From: Sphingobacterium endophyticum | GTDB lineage: Bacteria; Bacteroidota; Bacteroidia; Sphingobacteriales; Sphingobacteriaceae | DNA: 64,000 bases | NCBI RefSeq assembly: GCF_009733535.1 | Contig: NZ_SMMI01000005.1 | Coordinates: forward strand, 62,001 to 126,000 | Direction: 5' to 3' | Shown: piece by piece, positions 18,791 through 27,351 of the stretch | How positions within the stretch are numbered: the stretch's first letter is position 1 | Layout: each line of letters begins with the position of its first letter | Translations under genes and position numbers: made by a program | The notes under the pieces: generated by a model | Database searches by the model: none | What the model was told of the DNA's origin: nothing | What the model saw: only the letters and a program-made list of their open reading frames with translations

Positions 18791-20575
18791 ATGAAAATAA
18801 AGAACATTTTAATACCTATAACTTCCCTGCTTTTGCTTTCGGCTTGTAATAAGGACTTCTTAGACCGTATGCCGCAAACCAGCGTAACGGAAGAGAACAC
18901 ATTCAAAACCCCATCTGATTTAGAAATCTATACAAACAGTATGTACGGAATGCTGGGGCCAAGTTATTCCGATGGCTTTACTGACAACATTGCCGGATTA
19001 AGTGGATCATCTACAACAGATAACATGGTCCGAGGAACATTAAATATCAACAATGCGTCCGGATGGGACAGCTGGGGCAACCTCAGGAGGATCAACTTCA
19101 TGCTCCAGAATGTCGGCAAGACCCAGGGTGATGCCGCGGCCATCAACCATTTTATCGGAATCGCAAGATTCTACCGCGCCAACTGGTACTACAACATGGT
19201 CATCACCTATGGCGATGTCCCATGGTACGGATCGGTGCTAAAGGACAATGACGAGGAACAGATGATGAAGCCTCAGGACCCTAGGACCCTGGTCGTGGAC
19301 TCGATCATGGCGGACCTGGAATTTGCAGCAGAAAATATCAAACCAGAAGGCACCAATACCCGAATCACAAAGTGGGCTGCCCTGAACCTGCTTTCCAGAA
19401 TTGCCCTGTACGAAGGTTCCTACAGGAAATACCACACCTACCTGAAACTCGAAGGTACAGCGGACAGGTTCTTTACAAAATCGGCGGAAGCTGCCAAAAA
19501 GGTCATCGACGAAGGTGGATTTAGCATCAGCAGTACTGGAAAGCCTGCAGAGGACTACCGCGCTCTATTCGTAAGCACGGACATCTCTGCAAACAAGGAA
19601 ATCATTTTCTACAAGAAAAACTCCCTTTCAGAGGGCGTGGGAAACAACAGCCATACCGTCTTCGACTATCAGTGGGCACTTAGCCGTGACCTCATGGAAG
19701 AATACCTGATGAAGGACGGAAGCAGGTTTACAGACCAGCCGGGATATGCTTCAAAAACAGTTCTGGACATATTCAAAGATAGAGACCCTCGCCTGGCAGA
19801 GGTCATTATGCAGCCGGGATTTAAGACCAACCCTGACCTTGACATACCGCATGTCCTTAAGCCGACTTTTGGCGGTTACCTTCAGGTCAAGTTCTATCCA
19901 AGGAACCCGAGCCAACGATTAGGTTGGGATCTGAATTATACAGACCTACCGATCATGAGGTATGCAGAGGTGCTGCTAAATTATGCCGAAGCGAAGGCAG
20001 AACTCGGAACGATCACCCAGGCGGACCTGGACCTGTCCATCGGAAAAATTAGACAGCGTGTTGGTTTACCTAGCCTACTGCTTAGTGTAGCAAATAGCAA
20101 TGTTGATAATACATTGGCTGCCAAATATCCAAATGTGAAAAATAATAAAGGTATAACATTAGAGATCAGGAGGGAAAGAAGGGTTGAACTGGCTGCCGAA
20201 GGTTTCCGCTTCAATGACCTGAACCGCTGGTCGGTTGGAGAACAGTTTGCAAAGGATCCGGAGGGAATGTACGTGAATGGACTTGGTGCTATTGATGTTA
20301 CCGGCGATGGACGTGTGGACATTGCGATCCTCAAGAACAAGAACGAGACTGGACCGCTGGCTGGAGTTTCAGAGGAAGACAGGAAGAGACTAGTCATGCA
20401 CTACCTGGACGACAACGTCATCTATCTTTCGGAAGGGACAAAGGGACACATTAAATTCGTAAGGGACAGGAACCAGCCACGGAAATGGGAAGCGGGTCCA
20501 AAATATTACTACCGCCCTATCCCGATCCAGCAGATAGTGTTAAACCCCAACTTAAAACAACCTTTAGGATGGTAA
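18791..20575 (+). CDS. SusD/RagB-family surface lipoprotein
   Basis: A 594-residue SusD-like protein that forms the lid of the SusC transporter and binds its ligand on the outer surface. The lipobox is LLLLSAC (Cys19), followed by the typical NKDFLDRMPQT start of SusD proteins. Helical TPR-like segments include FYRANWYYNMV and KWAALNLLSRIALYEG, and the late conserved motif is RRERRVELAAEGFRFNDLNRW. The C-terminus PIPIQQIVLNPNLKQPLGW is also standard. It shares the high GC content of the SusC gene, again with a sharply AT-rich patch (20101-20160, 16 GC of 60) that encodes a variable loop. It ends the two-gene operon, which a strong hairpin closes. No direct evidence for its ligand; the context supports glycan or a phospho/phosphono-compound. 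Confidence 0.95.
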   Translation: MKIKNILIPITSLLLLSACNKDFLDRMPQTSVTEENTFKTPSDLEIYTNSMYGMLGPSYSDGFTDNIAGLSGSSTTDNMVRGTLNINNASGWDSWGNLRRINFMLQNVGKTQGDAAAINHFIGIARFYRANWYYNMVITYGDVPWYGSVLKDNDEEQMMKPQDPRTLVVDSIMADLEFAAENIKPEGTNTRITKWAALNLLSRIALYEGSYRKYHTYLKLEGTADRFFTKSAEAAKKVIDEGGFSISSTGKPAEDYRALFVSTDISANKEIIFYKKNSLSEGVGNNSHTVFDYQWALSRDLMEEYLMKDGSRFTDQPGYASKTVLDIFKDRDPRLAEVIMQPGFKTNPDLDIPHVLKPTFGGYLQVKFYPRNPSQRLGWDLNYTDLPIMRYAEVLLNYAEAKAELGTITQADLDLSIGKIRQRVGLPSLLLSVANSNVDNTLAAKYPNVKNNKGITLEIRRERRVELAAEGFRFNDLNRWSVGEQFAKDPEGMYVNGLGAIDVTGDGRVDIAILKNKNETGPLAGVSEEDRKRLVMHYLDDNVIYLSEGTKGHIKFVRDRNQPRKWEAGPKYYYRPIPIQQIVLNPNLKQPLGW

Positions 20576-20605
20576 ATTTTCAAATCATAATGAATTAATA
20601 CCAGG

Positions 20606-20635
20606 TTCCCTGATTGACTTTGCTTAATCAGGGAA
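20606..20635 (+). terminator. Terminator after SusC/SusD
   Basis: A perfect 10-bp stem (TTCCCTGATT and AATCAGGGAA) around a 10-base loop is followed by a T-rich stretch. It starts 30 bases after the SusD stop and separates it from the phosphoesterase gene. Confidence 0.85.
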
Positions 20636-20706
20636 TTTGTTCATTTTTGTTTATAACGAGCTAAAAATGGAAGATAAAATTTCCAAAAACCAATTCAAAT
20701 TTTACA

Positions 20707-23058
20707 ATGAAATATTTAATAACCATTGGATTTCTCTTAACTATCGCACAAACATTTGGGCAAGTCAAGGGTAGAATTTATATTGATGAAAATCAAAACA
20801 ATAAATTCGATAATTCAGAGAAATCAATCGAAAATGCTATTATTTCAGATGGATATCAAGTAATCAGAAGCAACAAGGCAGGTGAATATACATTTTCACC
20901 AAATGAAAATGGCCGATTTATTTTCTTGAAAGTTCCATCTGGATTTAAAACTCTAGGAAATCACTACCTAAAAATTGATGAAAAGCAACAAGCCTATGAT
21001 TTCCCAATAATCGTTGATCCTAAACAAAAACAAGATGTCCTGGATTTTATTCAAATTACAGATACCGAAACAGGATTATATGGGACGTGGATAGATAACA
21101 TTAAAGACTATTCGAAAAATCAAGAAATACCTTTAATAATGCATACAGGGGATATATGTTATGAAGATGGAATGAAATTTCATGCAAAACATTTAAATTC
21201 CGCACTTTTAGGCACGTCTATCAATTATGCAGTTGGAAATCACGATTTAGTTAAGGGAAAATATGGCGAGGAATTATTTGAACAACTTTTCGGTCCTACT
21301 TATTACTCTTTTGAAAAAGGTCCAGTTCATTTTGTCGTAACTCCTATGTGGGGAGGTGATTACTCTCCAAGTTATACAAAAGATCAAGTGATTCAATGGT
21401 TAAAAAAGGATCTGTCAGAAAAAGATCCTTCAAAAGCGTTGGTAATAATCAATCACGATTTCTCAATTGGGAAAGATTTCATTTTAAAAGGTAAAAATGA
21501 AGAAATAGACCTTAAAAAATATAACCTTAAAGCCTGGTTATTCGGTCATTGGCATAATAACTTCAGTTTTATAGAACCGAATAGTAAGGTTCATGTTATT
21601 TCAACCAATGCCCCCGATAAAGGAGGAATTGACCATTCTGTCGGCCAATTCTTGCATATTAAAATAAATAAAGAGGGAGTTCAGAATGTAACGCCTATTT
21701 ACACAAATTTAGATGAATATGTAGAATTATCTGATCCTATTATTAAAGAAAATAATGTTGATTTTAATGTAAACATTTACGACAGTGGCAGAAAAATCAA
21801 TCAAGTTAATATGTTGGCTTATGATAAGAAAGGTAATCATATAATAACCGGGGCATTTGAGGCCAAAAGTACTTGGACTTGGAGCAAAGAACTCCCTACA
21901 AAAGAAGCAAAGAAAATCGAAGAAATACTGATTGAAGTTCTTTTTCAGGATGGTTCTTCAATGATAAAAAAAGAGAAAATCAATTTAACTAATAAATCTA
22001 ACCTTGAGACTATATGGTCAAGTAATATTTCAGGTGGGATCTGGAAAACTAGTCCTTTAATAAACGATGGACTACTCTATACAGCTTCATTTGATGATAC
22101 AGGTTTAGGAAGGGCGCAAATCGTAGCATTAGATAGCAAAGATGGATCATTGGTTTGGTCAGCTCCTGTTAAAAATTCAATTAAACAAAAATTATACATA
22201 CACAATAATTTAATTCTTGCTACGGATGTTGAGGGAACTGTATATGCCTTAGAAAATAAATCTGGAAAAACAGTGTGGACCAAAAACCTAAGGGAATTAA
22301 GTTTACCTAATTATGTGACTGGTTCTGTTTTAAAAGACGGAATTTACTATGCGGGTGCTGGCAGTTACCTAACTGCACTTAATGCAGAAACTGGGGAAGT
22401 CATCTGGAAAAATAAAGTTGAAAATGGAGGGGAGGCTATGCCTGGTGAAATATTGGTTACGGAAGATCAAGTCATTACAGGATCAAATTGGAATGCATTA
22501 TTTGTACATAATCGTCAGACGGGAGACCTACTCTGGAAAAAGAACGATGATGGAGTTAGGTTTAGAAGTTCTGGCGCAACGGTAGTAGACAATAAGGTTT
22601 ATATTACTGGTTTAGATGGTTTGTTTGTCTTGGACAAAAAAGATGGAAAGGTCATAATTCAAAAGAAACACAATTTGGACTTTAAAGTAATGGGGGCACC
22701 ATTGATTACTTCAGATTCATTTATTACTGGAACTTCATTAAATGGTGTAGCTTCATTTGATAAAAATACATTAATGGAAAAATGGAGGTTTGACACGAGA
22801 GATGCTTTGATTTTTACTTCATCCTATTCGAACCCTAATTCTTTAAGACACGTTGGTACTGTTGAAAGTAGAGTTATTCCTATAGGTGAAAATTTAATTT
22901 TTGCTGCTTCGGATGGTTATCTATATATCATTGATCATAATGGTAAGCTTATTTCTGAGAAGAAAATTGGCGCACCAATTCTTGCTGATCCCGTTATAGC
23001 AAATGGACAAATCTATATAGCAGATTTCGCAGGAAACATTCATTGTATTAAGCTCTAA
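20707..23058 (+). CDS. Secreted metallophosphoesterase fused to PQQ-type beta-propeller
   Basis: A 783-residue exported protein. After the signal peptide (1-19) comes an SdrD-B-like module (KGRIYIDENQNNKFDNSE, 21-38, to about 100). A calcineurin-like phosphoesterase domain follows, with ITDTE (Asp119, where most members have DxH), HTGDICYEDG (Gly148-Asp149), GNHD (177-180), NHDFS and GHWHNN. The region from about 430 to the end holds repeated blades with motifs such as ALDSKDGSLVWSA, ALENKSGKTVWTK and ALNAETGEVIWKN, typical of PQQ-like propellers. It probably cleaves a phosphomonoester or phosphodiester outside the cytoplasm; the propeller may bind the substrate. It lies between SusC/SusD and the phosphonate-type genes, so the imported ligand may be phosphorylated. 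The glutamate in the first metal motif is a deviation to note. Confidence 0.85.
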   Translation: MKYLITIGFLLTIAQTFGQVKGRIYIDENQNNKFDNSEKSIENAIISDGYQVIRSNKAGEYTFSPNENGRFIFLKVPSGFKTLGNHYLKIDEKQQAYDFPIIVDPKQKQDVLDFIQITDTETGLYGTWIDNIKDYSKNQEIPLIMHTGDICYEDGMKFHAKHLNSALLGTSINYAVGNHDLVKGKYGEELFEQLFGPTYYSFEKGPVHFVVTPMWGGDYSPSYTKDQVIQWLKKDLSEKDPSKALVIINHDFSIGKDFILKGKNEEIDLKKYNLKAWLFGHWHNNFSFIEPNSKVHVISTNAPDKGGIDHSVGQFLHIKINKEGVQNVTPIYTNLDEYVELSDPIIKENNVDFNVNIYDSGRKINQVNMLAYDKKGNHIITGAFEAKSTWTWSKELPTKEAKKIEEILIEVLFQDGSSMIKKEKINLTNKSNLETIWSSNISGGIWKTSPLINDGLLYTASFDDTGLGRAQIVALDSKDGSLVWSAPVKNSIKQKLYIHNNLILATDVEGTVYALENKSGKTVWTKNLRELSLPNYVTGSVLKDGIYYAGAGSYLTALNAETGEVIWKNKVENGGEAMPGEILVTEDQVITGSNWNALFVHNRQTGDLLWKKNDDGVRFRSSGATVVDNKVYITGLDGLFVLDKKDGKVIIQKKHNLDFKVMGAPLITSDSFITGTSLNGVASFDKNTLMEKWRFDTRDALIFTSSYSNPNSLRHVGTVESRVIPIGENLIFAASDGYLYIIDHNGKLISEKKIGAPILADPVIANGQIYIADFAGNIHCIKL

Positions 23059-23064
23059 TAAAAT

Positions 23065-23104
23065 TTTAAAAGGGTTGAGATTTAATCACCTCAACCCTTT
23101 TAAA
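23065..23104. terminator. Bidirectional terminator
   Basis: A perfect 15-bp stem (TTTAAAAGGGTTGAG with its complement at 23090-23104) and a 10-base loop lie between two convergent phosphoesterase genes, with A/T tracts on both sides. Confidence 0.9.
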
Positions 23105-23120
23105 TTAAATTCATTAATAT

Positions 23121-24125
23121 TTAATATTTCAATTTCCGGGAATCAATCTTAGCAGAAACAGGATAAATATCCTCTAAACCCTCAGGTACAGATTGGTTAT
23201 CTCCTGCAAATTTACTCTCCTTACCTTTTATCGTAATATTGTTTTTATGATCAATATTAACTAATGCCCAAATTGGTTCTTTATAAACAATTGTATATTT
23301 TAAAATAGGATATTGCTTGTAAAATTCTTCGTTAAAGGCAGTGCTGTTATGGTTTTCATTAACCCAATAATAGGATGAGCTATTAATTTGAACATAATGA
23401 ATTCCATTGATCTCATTATGGTAATTAGAATGATGGTGACCGCTTAAAACCAAAATCACTTTTTTGAAACCTGCTTCTTTGTTGATCTGTTCAAATAAAT
23501 AACGAACTTTCATACCATTCTCTATTCCATTGTTCGTATTATCAAATGCTTGGTGACAAAATATTATTGTTCTCAATTTTGTTTTCGAAAGATCCTCTTT
23601 CAACCAATCTAATTGAACATTTCCTATTTCACGTGGGTATCCTTTAACTTTCGAGTTCTCAATTTTTTCATTACCGTCCAATACCACAAAATGAAATCCA
23701 TCTTTATCAAAAGAATAATACGGTGAAGGACTATTCCAAAAATTAAGTACCTGATCTTTAGTAAAACCTGAATCTGTATCATGATTTCCTAAAACATGGT
23801 ATTTATCTCCAGGAAATTGATTCCATATATCCATGAGTTTTTTATTTTGTGGCTTAGGCACGCAAAAATCACCCAATTGAATAATAAAATCAGGTCTTTC
23901 GGAAATCATACTTTCAACAAATTTTTGAGCACGATCAGCTCCATCATGCATCAAATCGAAATGCAAATCCGATATTACTCCAAACCTAATCCCTTTGCTT
24001 TTATCAAACGAACCAGTATTTGCAGATAATGAATTCGGTAAAAGAAAACTACCTATACCAATTCCAGAAATTTTCAAAAAATCTTTCCTTGAAAAATTTC
24101 CTGAATTATTAGGATTATTAGCCAT
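23121..24125 (-). CDS. Exported calcineurin-like phosphoesterase
   Basis: A 334-residue metallophosphoesterase. The N-terminus FSRKDFLKISGIGIGSFLLP (11-30) looks like a twin-arginine-type signal, though the second arginine is lysine. The metal-binding motifs are complete: DLH (53-55), GDF (85-87), GNHD (113-116), CHQAFDN and GHHHSN. It should hydrolyse a phosphomonoester or diester in the periplasm. Its start overlaps the end of the phosphonatase-like gene by 8 bases, and it is the last gene of the four-gene leftward operon that begins with the dehydrogenase. In that context it may release the phosphonate headgroup or alcohol from a larger ester. The fold is certain; the substrate is inferred from neighbours only. 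Confidence 0.88.
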   Translation of the reverse strand: MANNPNNSGNFSRKDFLKISGIGIGSFLLPNSLSANTGSFDKSKGIRFGVISDLHFDLMHDGADRAQKFVESMISERPDFIIQLGDFCVPKPQNKKLMDIWNQFPGDKYHVLGNHDTDSGFTKDQVLNFWNSPSPYYSFDKDGFHFVVLDGNEKIENSKVKGYPREIGNVQLDWLKEDLSKTKLRTIIFCHQAFDNTNNGIENGMKVRYLFEQINKEAGFKKVILVLSGHHHSNYHNEINGIHYVQINSSSYYWVNENHNSTAFNEEFYKQYPILKYTIVYKEPIWALVNIDHKNNITIKGKESKFAGDNQSVPEGLEDIYPVSAKIDSRKLKY

Positions 24126-24852
24126 TCAAACTTTTAATTATTTCAATCATTTCAATAGGTTTTGAAATTAACTGATCGAATTTATAGGATTTTAATTCTT
24201 CCTCGCTATGTGTTCCATATAGAGAACCCACGGAATACAAGACATTAGCAGCTTCTGCAGATTGTAGATCTGAAGGAGTATCTCCCAAATTAATTACTTG
24301 CTTTGGATCCTCAATCAAACACTTTTTCATTGCTAGTTGAATCATATCAGGTGCAGGTCTTCCATCTTCTACATCAGAACTTGAAATAGAACAATTGATG
24401 GTATTTTCTCCGTTATTCACCAAACACATATAACCTTTATCTAATTCCTTATCCCAACCTAATTTCGAAAGAATAATATCCGTAACTTTTCTATAAAATC
24501 CAGTTGTTAAAGCAATTTTAATCCCCTGTTCTCTGCAATAATTAAAAACTTCAAGTACTCCATCATAAGGTTTTGCACCAACCTTTTCATAATGTGATTC
24601 TAAAGTACTAGTAAAATAGTCGTATGACTCTTGAACCTTTTTACTATAATCGGGATGATCCAATCCAATTTCATCTTTCCAAATGGTTTCAAAAACTAAT
24701 ATTTTTGACCAACCCATCATACTATTAATCTTTTCTCTTGATATTTCAAGATTAGTTGCCTTTATAGCATCATAAAAACATTTTTCCACCTCACGCTCAT
24801 CTTGAACGGTTGTTCCTGCCATATCAAAAATGGCCAGCTTTACTTTACTCAT
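24118..24852 (-). CDS. Phosphonatase-like HAD hydrolase (PhnX-related)
   Basis: A 244-residue cytosolic HAD-superfamily enzyme close to phosphonoacetaldehyde hydrolase. Three phosphonatase features are visible. The nucleophile motif is DMAGT (Asp10-Thr14) and not DxD. Lys50 in MMGWSKI is at the place of the Schiff-base lysine of PhnX (40 residues after the nucleophile). The residue before the C-terminal acidic motif is Arg in DGRPAPDM, with GDTPSDLQSA following. The family is therefore expected to cleave the C-P bond of a 2-oxoethylphosphonate-type aldehyde. No PhnW transaminase is present. Instead a FAD oxidoreductase and a zinc dehydrogenase lie nearby, the association described for the TIGR03351 group. 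It sits 6 bases after the antiporter gene and overlaps the phosphoesterase gene. The exact substrate may be an N-methylated or hydroxylated aminoethylphosphonate derivative. Confidence 0.87.
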   Translation of the reverse strand: MSKVKLAIFDMAGTTVQDEREVEKCFYDAIKATNLEISREKINSMMGWSKILVFETIWKDEIGLDHPDYSKKVQESYDYFTSTLESHYEKVGAKPYDGVLEVFNYCREQGIKIALTTGFYRKVTDIILSKLGWDKELDKGYMCLVNNGENTINCSISSSDVEDGRPAPDMIQLAMKKCLIEDPKQVINLGDTPSDLQSAEAANVLYSVGSLYGTHSEEELKSYKFDQLISKPIEMIEIIKSLNG

Positions 24853-24858
24853 TAGAGA

Positions 24859-26112
24859 TTAAATTTTATTTGTTTTAACTTGTGTGACTAATACTGAACA
24901 TAAAAGACAGATTACTGAAACCATTAAAAATAAGATTGAACTGTCTTTACTGATATCTAAGACTTTACCAAAAATAGGCTCTCCAATTGCTGCAAAAACA
25001 TAAGCGAACATATTCATAACGCCCATTCCCGTTCCCACTAACTTATTACCTAATAAATCCGGGCTAAATGTCCAGAAATTCGATTGAACTCCATAGACAA
25101 AAAATCCTACTAAAAACATTAATATGGAGACCAAAATAAGATTATGAGTTTCTGTAAAATATATAACAATGGAAATAATACAGCTCAACAACATTCCAAC
25201 AGCGATGGAATAATTTCTTTTACCTTTAAATACTGAATCTGATAATATCCCAAACATTAATGCCCCAATTGCCATTCCAATTGGTATAAATAGAGATATC
25301 CATAAATTACTAGTTGAAGATTTATAGTCTGTTCCAAGAAAATGGATTGGAGCCCAAAAAATCAATCCATATCTAGCCATGCTTTGAAATCCTATAGCAC
25401 AACAAGCCAACATGAAATTCTTGTTCTTGAATACTTTTAAGTAAGATTCTGACCAATTTAACTTTTTCTGCTTGATTGATTCTTCGTCTTCTAATTGATA
25501 ACCTTTAAGTTTTGGATGGCTATAGGCGAAAATCATAAAGATTATCAGTGCAAAAAATAAAAAAAGTACAGGATATCTAAAAAGTGATCTCCAGCTTTCT
25601 TCTTGATGCACCAATAACATAGCAAGAAAAAATGTTAATACTGAGGAAGATCCTGCAGCCATGGTATAAAATCCGAACGCCTTACCCCTTTCAGATGCTT
25701 GCCACCAATTTGATATGATTCTTCCCCCCGCTCCCCAGGCCATAGATTGGAAGTAGCCATTCAATGTCCATAAAATAAGGATAGTCCAATAAGAACTTGA
25801 AAAACTAATCGCTATATTACAAAGTACAGATAAAAAACCTCCAGTTAATATCATGAACTTTGGACTAAACCGATCTGCTAGATTACCATTAATAAATTGT
25901 CCAATGGCATATCCCAATAACATAGAAAAACTTATCCAACCGATTTGTTCAAAATTTATTCCGAGCTCAGCAGTCATCCCTTTAGTTGCCCATCCAAAAT
26001 TGTGACGCCCAGTGTAGAAAAATAAGTAACAAAACATAGTAAGAAACAGCATTTTCCATTGCTCTTTCCTAATTATCGGATTTATATTTTCGTTAGTCAT
26101 TTGGTTAGTCAA
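24859..26112 (-). CDS. OPA-family MFS transporter
   Basis: A 417-residue inner-membrane protein with about twelve hydrophobic segments and no signal peptide. YLFFYTGRHNFGWA near the N-terminus, the loop NGNLADRFSPKF and the segment NGYFQSMAWGAGGRIISNWW are the marks of the organophosphate:phosphate antiporter family (UhpT/GlpT/UhpC type). Such proteins exchange a phosphorylated organic anion for phosphate. Its gene overlaps the end of the dehydrogenase gene by 8 bases and is followed 6 bases later by the phosphonatase-like gene, so the likely cargo is a phosphonate or its ester. A sensor role of the UhpC kind cannot be excluded, but no matching kinase lies nearby. The family is clear, the cargo inferred. 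Confidence 0.88.
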   Translation of the reverse strand: MTNQMTNENINPIIRKEQWKMLFLTMFCYLFFYTGRHNFGWATKGMTAELGINFEQIGWISFSMLLGYAIGQFINGNLADRFSPKFMILTGGFLSVLCNIAISFSSSYWTILILWTLNGYFQSMAWGAGGRIISNWWQASERGKAFGFYTMAAGSSSVLTFFLAMLLVHQEESWRSLFRYPVLFLFFALIIFMIFAYSHPKLKGYQLEDEESIKQKKLNWSESYLKVFKNKNFMLACCAIGFQSMARYGLIFWAPIHFLGTDYKSSTSNLWISLFIPIGMAIGALMFGILSDSVFKGKRNYSIAVGMLLSCIISIVIYFTETHNLILVSILMFLVGFFVYGVQSNFWTFSPDLLGNKLVGTGMGVMNMFAYVFAAIGEPIFGKVLDISKDSSILFLMVSVICLLCSVLVTQVKTNKI

Positions 26113-27178
26113 TCTTGATTCCGGTTCTTACTGGCTTATTTTTTACTGCAAATTCAAATGCCTCCTCTATTTGATCAAAATCAAATTCCTTTTCAATTAA
26201 ATGGGCAAAAGGGTATTTATTATAGTTTTCTATAATAAAATCAGTAGCTGTATTAAAATCATCGTAATTATAGTTATGCAAACCTTTAATCTGCAATAAT
26301 TTACGGATAACTTGTTCTGCATCTATTTCAATCGCTCTCTGTTTGAAAACTGCACCTACGAATACAGCAACCCCATTTACACCTAAAATCTGTAAACCTG
26401 TTTCCATCGCTTCAGGAGAACCACTCATATCAATAAAACGATCAATTGGTAGGTTTAATAAACTAGAAACTATATTATCCTTCGAATTAAAAGCCAGATC
26501 TGCTCCAAATTCCTTAGCCAATTCTAGTCTGGAATAATCAGTATCCGAAACAATAATTTTCTCAGCTCCAAATTCTTTACACATAGCCACAGCTGTTAAT
26601 CCCAACATGCCCATTCCAGAAATAAAAATTACTTTAGCATTAATGCTTGAACACAATCTTATTGCACCAGCAGAGGTTGCTATAGCACAGTTTATTGTTG
26701 CTGCAATAGGTAGCGGTAATTCTTTTGGAAGTATTCTGATACCTGTATCCTTTTTTAATAAGATATGACTTGCCAAACCACCATGGAAATTGTCATCCTC
26801 AGTTAGCTGACGATGACCATATTTATATAGCCCGGAATTTTTTTGTGGTGTTTCAGGATTATATCCTTCTGTCTTTGGATTACTTGCAAAAACCGTCCAA
26901 GTAATTCTATCATTTATGTGAATAGGGCTTCCTGACAAATCCAGAATTTCATTTTTTTTGTCTAATTCAATGACAGTTCCAACGATCTCATGCCCTAAGA
27001 TTGTAGGATTTGCCTCCTTCCTTATCCCACAATAGGTATGAAGGTCACTACCGCAAAGACTACAGTAATCTATTTTTACTAATAATTCGAAATCCCCTAC
27101 CTCAGGTAAGGATCTTTTTTCTTCCGAAAGTGTCCCTTGCTCTGAGTTAAAAACGAAATAACGTCCAATACTTTCCAT
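26105..27178 (-). CDS. Zinc-type alcohol dehydrogenase, phosphonate-associated type
   Basis: A 357-residue medium-chain dehydrogenase. The catalytic zinc region CSLCGSDLHTYCG (39-51) and GHEIVG (62-67, His63-Glu64) are present, and the NAD(P) fold has SGMGMLGLTAVAMCKEFGA. The segment ITWTVFAS and the GLYKYGH block match the phosphonate-associated dehydrogenase group (TIGR03366 as I know it). The structural-zinc lobe is changed: where relatives have four cysteines, residues 99-114 here contain none (SNPKTEGYNPETPQKN). It would oxidise a hydroxyl group on the phosphonate or the released alcohol, or reduce an aldehyde. It is the first gene of a leftward operon and is divergent from the XRE-cupin regulator, across a region with candidate operators. 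Confidence 0.85.
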   Translation of the reverse strand: MESIGRYFVFNSEQGTLSEEKRSLPEVGDFELLVKIDYCSLCGSDLHTYCGIRKEANPTILGHEIVGTVIELDKKNEILDLSGSPIHINDRITWTVFASNPKTEGYNPETPQKNSGLYKYGHRQLTEDDNFHGGLASHILLKKDTGIRILPKELPLPIAATINCAIATSAGAIRLCSSINAKVIFISGMGMLGLTAVAMCKEFGAEKIIVSDTDYSRLELAKEFGADLAFNSKDNIVSSLLNLPIDRFIDMSGSPEAMETGLQILGVNGVAVFVGAVFKQRAIEIDAEQVIRKLLQIKGLHNYNYDDFNTATDFIIENYNKYPFAHLIEKEFDFDQIEEAFEFAVKNKPVRTGIKID

Positions 27179-27205
27179 ACGGTTAATGACTAAAGTTATA
27201 CAATA

Positions 27206-27220
27206 CTAAACAAAGTTTAT
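27206..27220. promoter_or_regulatory. Candidate operator A in divergent promoter region
   Basis: CTAAAC-AAA-GTTTAT is an imperfect inverted repeat 28 bases upstream of the dehydrogenase start. A near-copy lies at 28073-28088 before the DUF5690 gene. Shared placement before both operons makes it a candidate site for the regulator encoded at 27352, although the spacer differs by one base between the two. Confidence 0.35.
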
Positions 27221-27286
27221 CTATACTAACTATATTTTATGTTAATTTTTTGTTATTATTTAATTTGCAGGCATAAAATCCACTAA

Positions 27287-27296
27287 GTACATGTAC
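27287..27296. promoter_or_regulatory. Perfect palindrome upstream of XRE-cupin gene
   Basis: GTACATGTAC is a perfect 10-bp palindrome 56 bases before the regulator start. It could be an autoregulatory site, but a short palindrome may occur by chance. Confidence 0.25.
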
Positions 27297-27351
27297 ATTC
27301 TAATCTAAGAAAGTTTACCTTTGCTTGGTTTACAAATAATATTTTAATGAG

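Noticed and set aside
24118..24852. Classical PhnX of the 2-aminoethylphosphonate pathway
   Set aside because: No PhnW transaminase is near; gene context fits the related phosphonatase-like group, so the plain PhnX name was not used.
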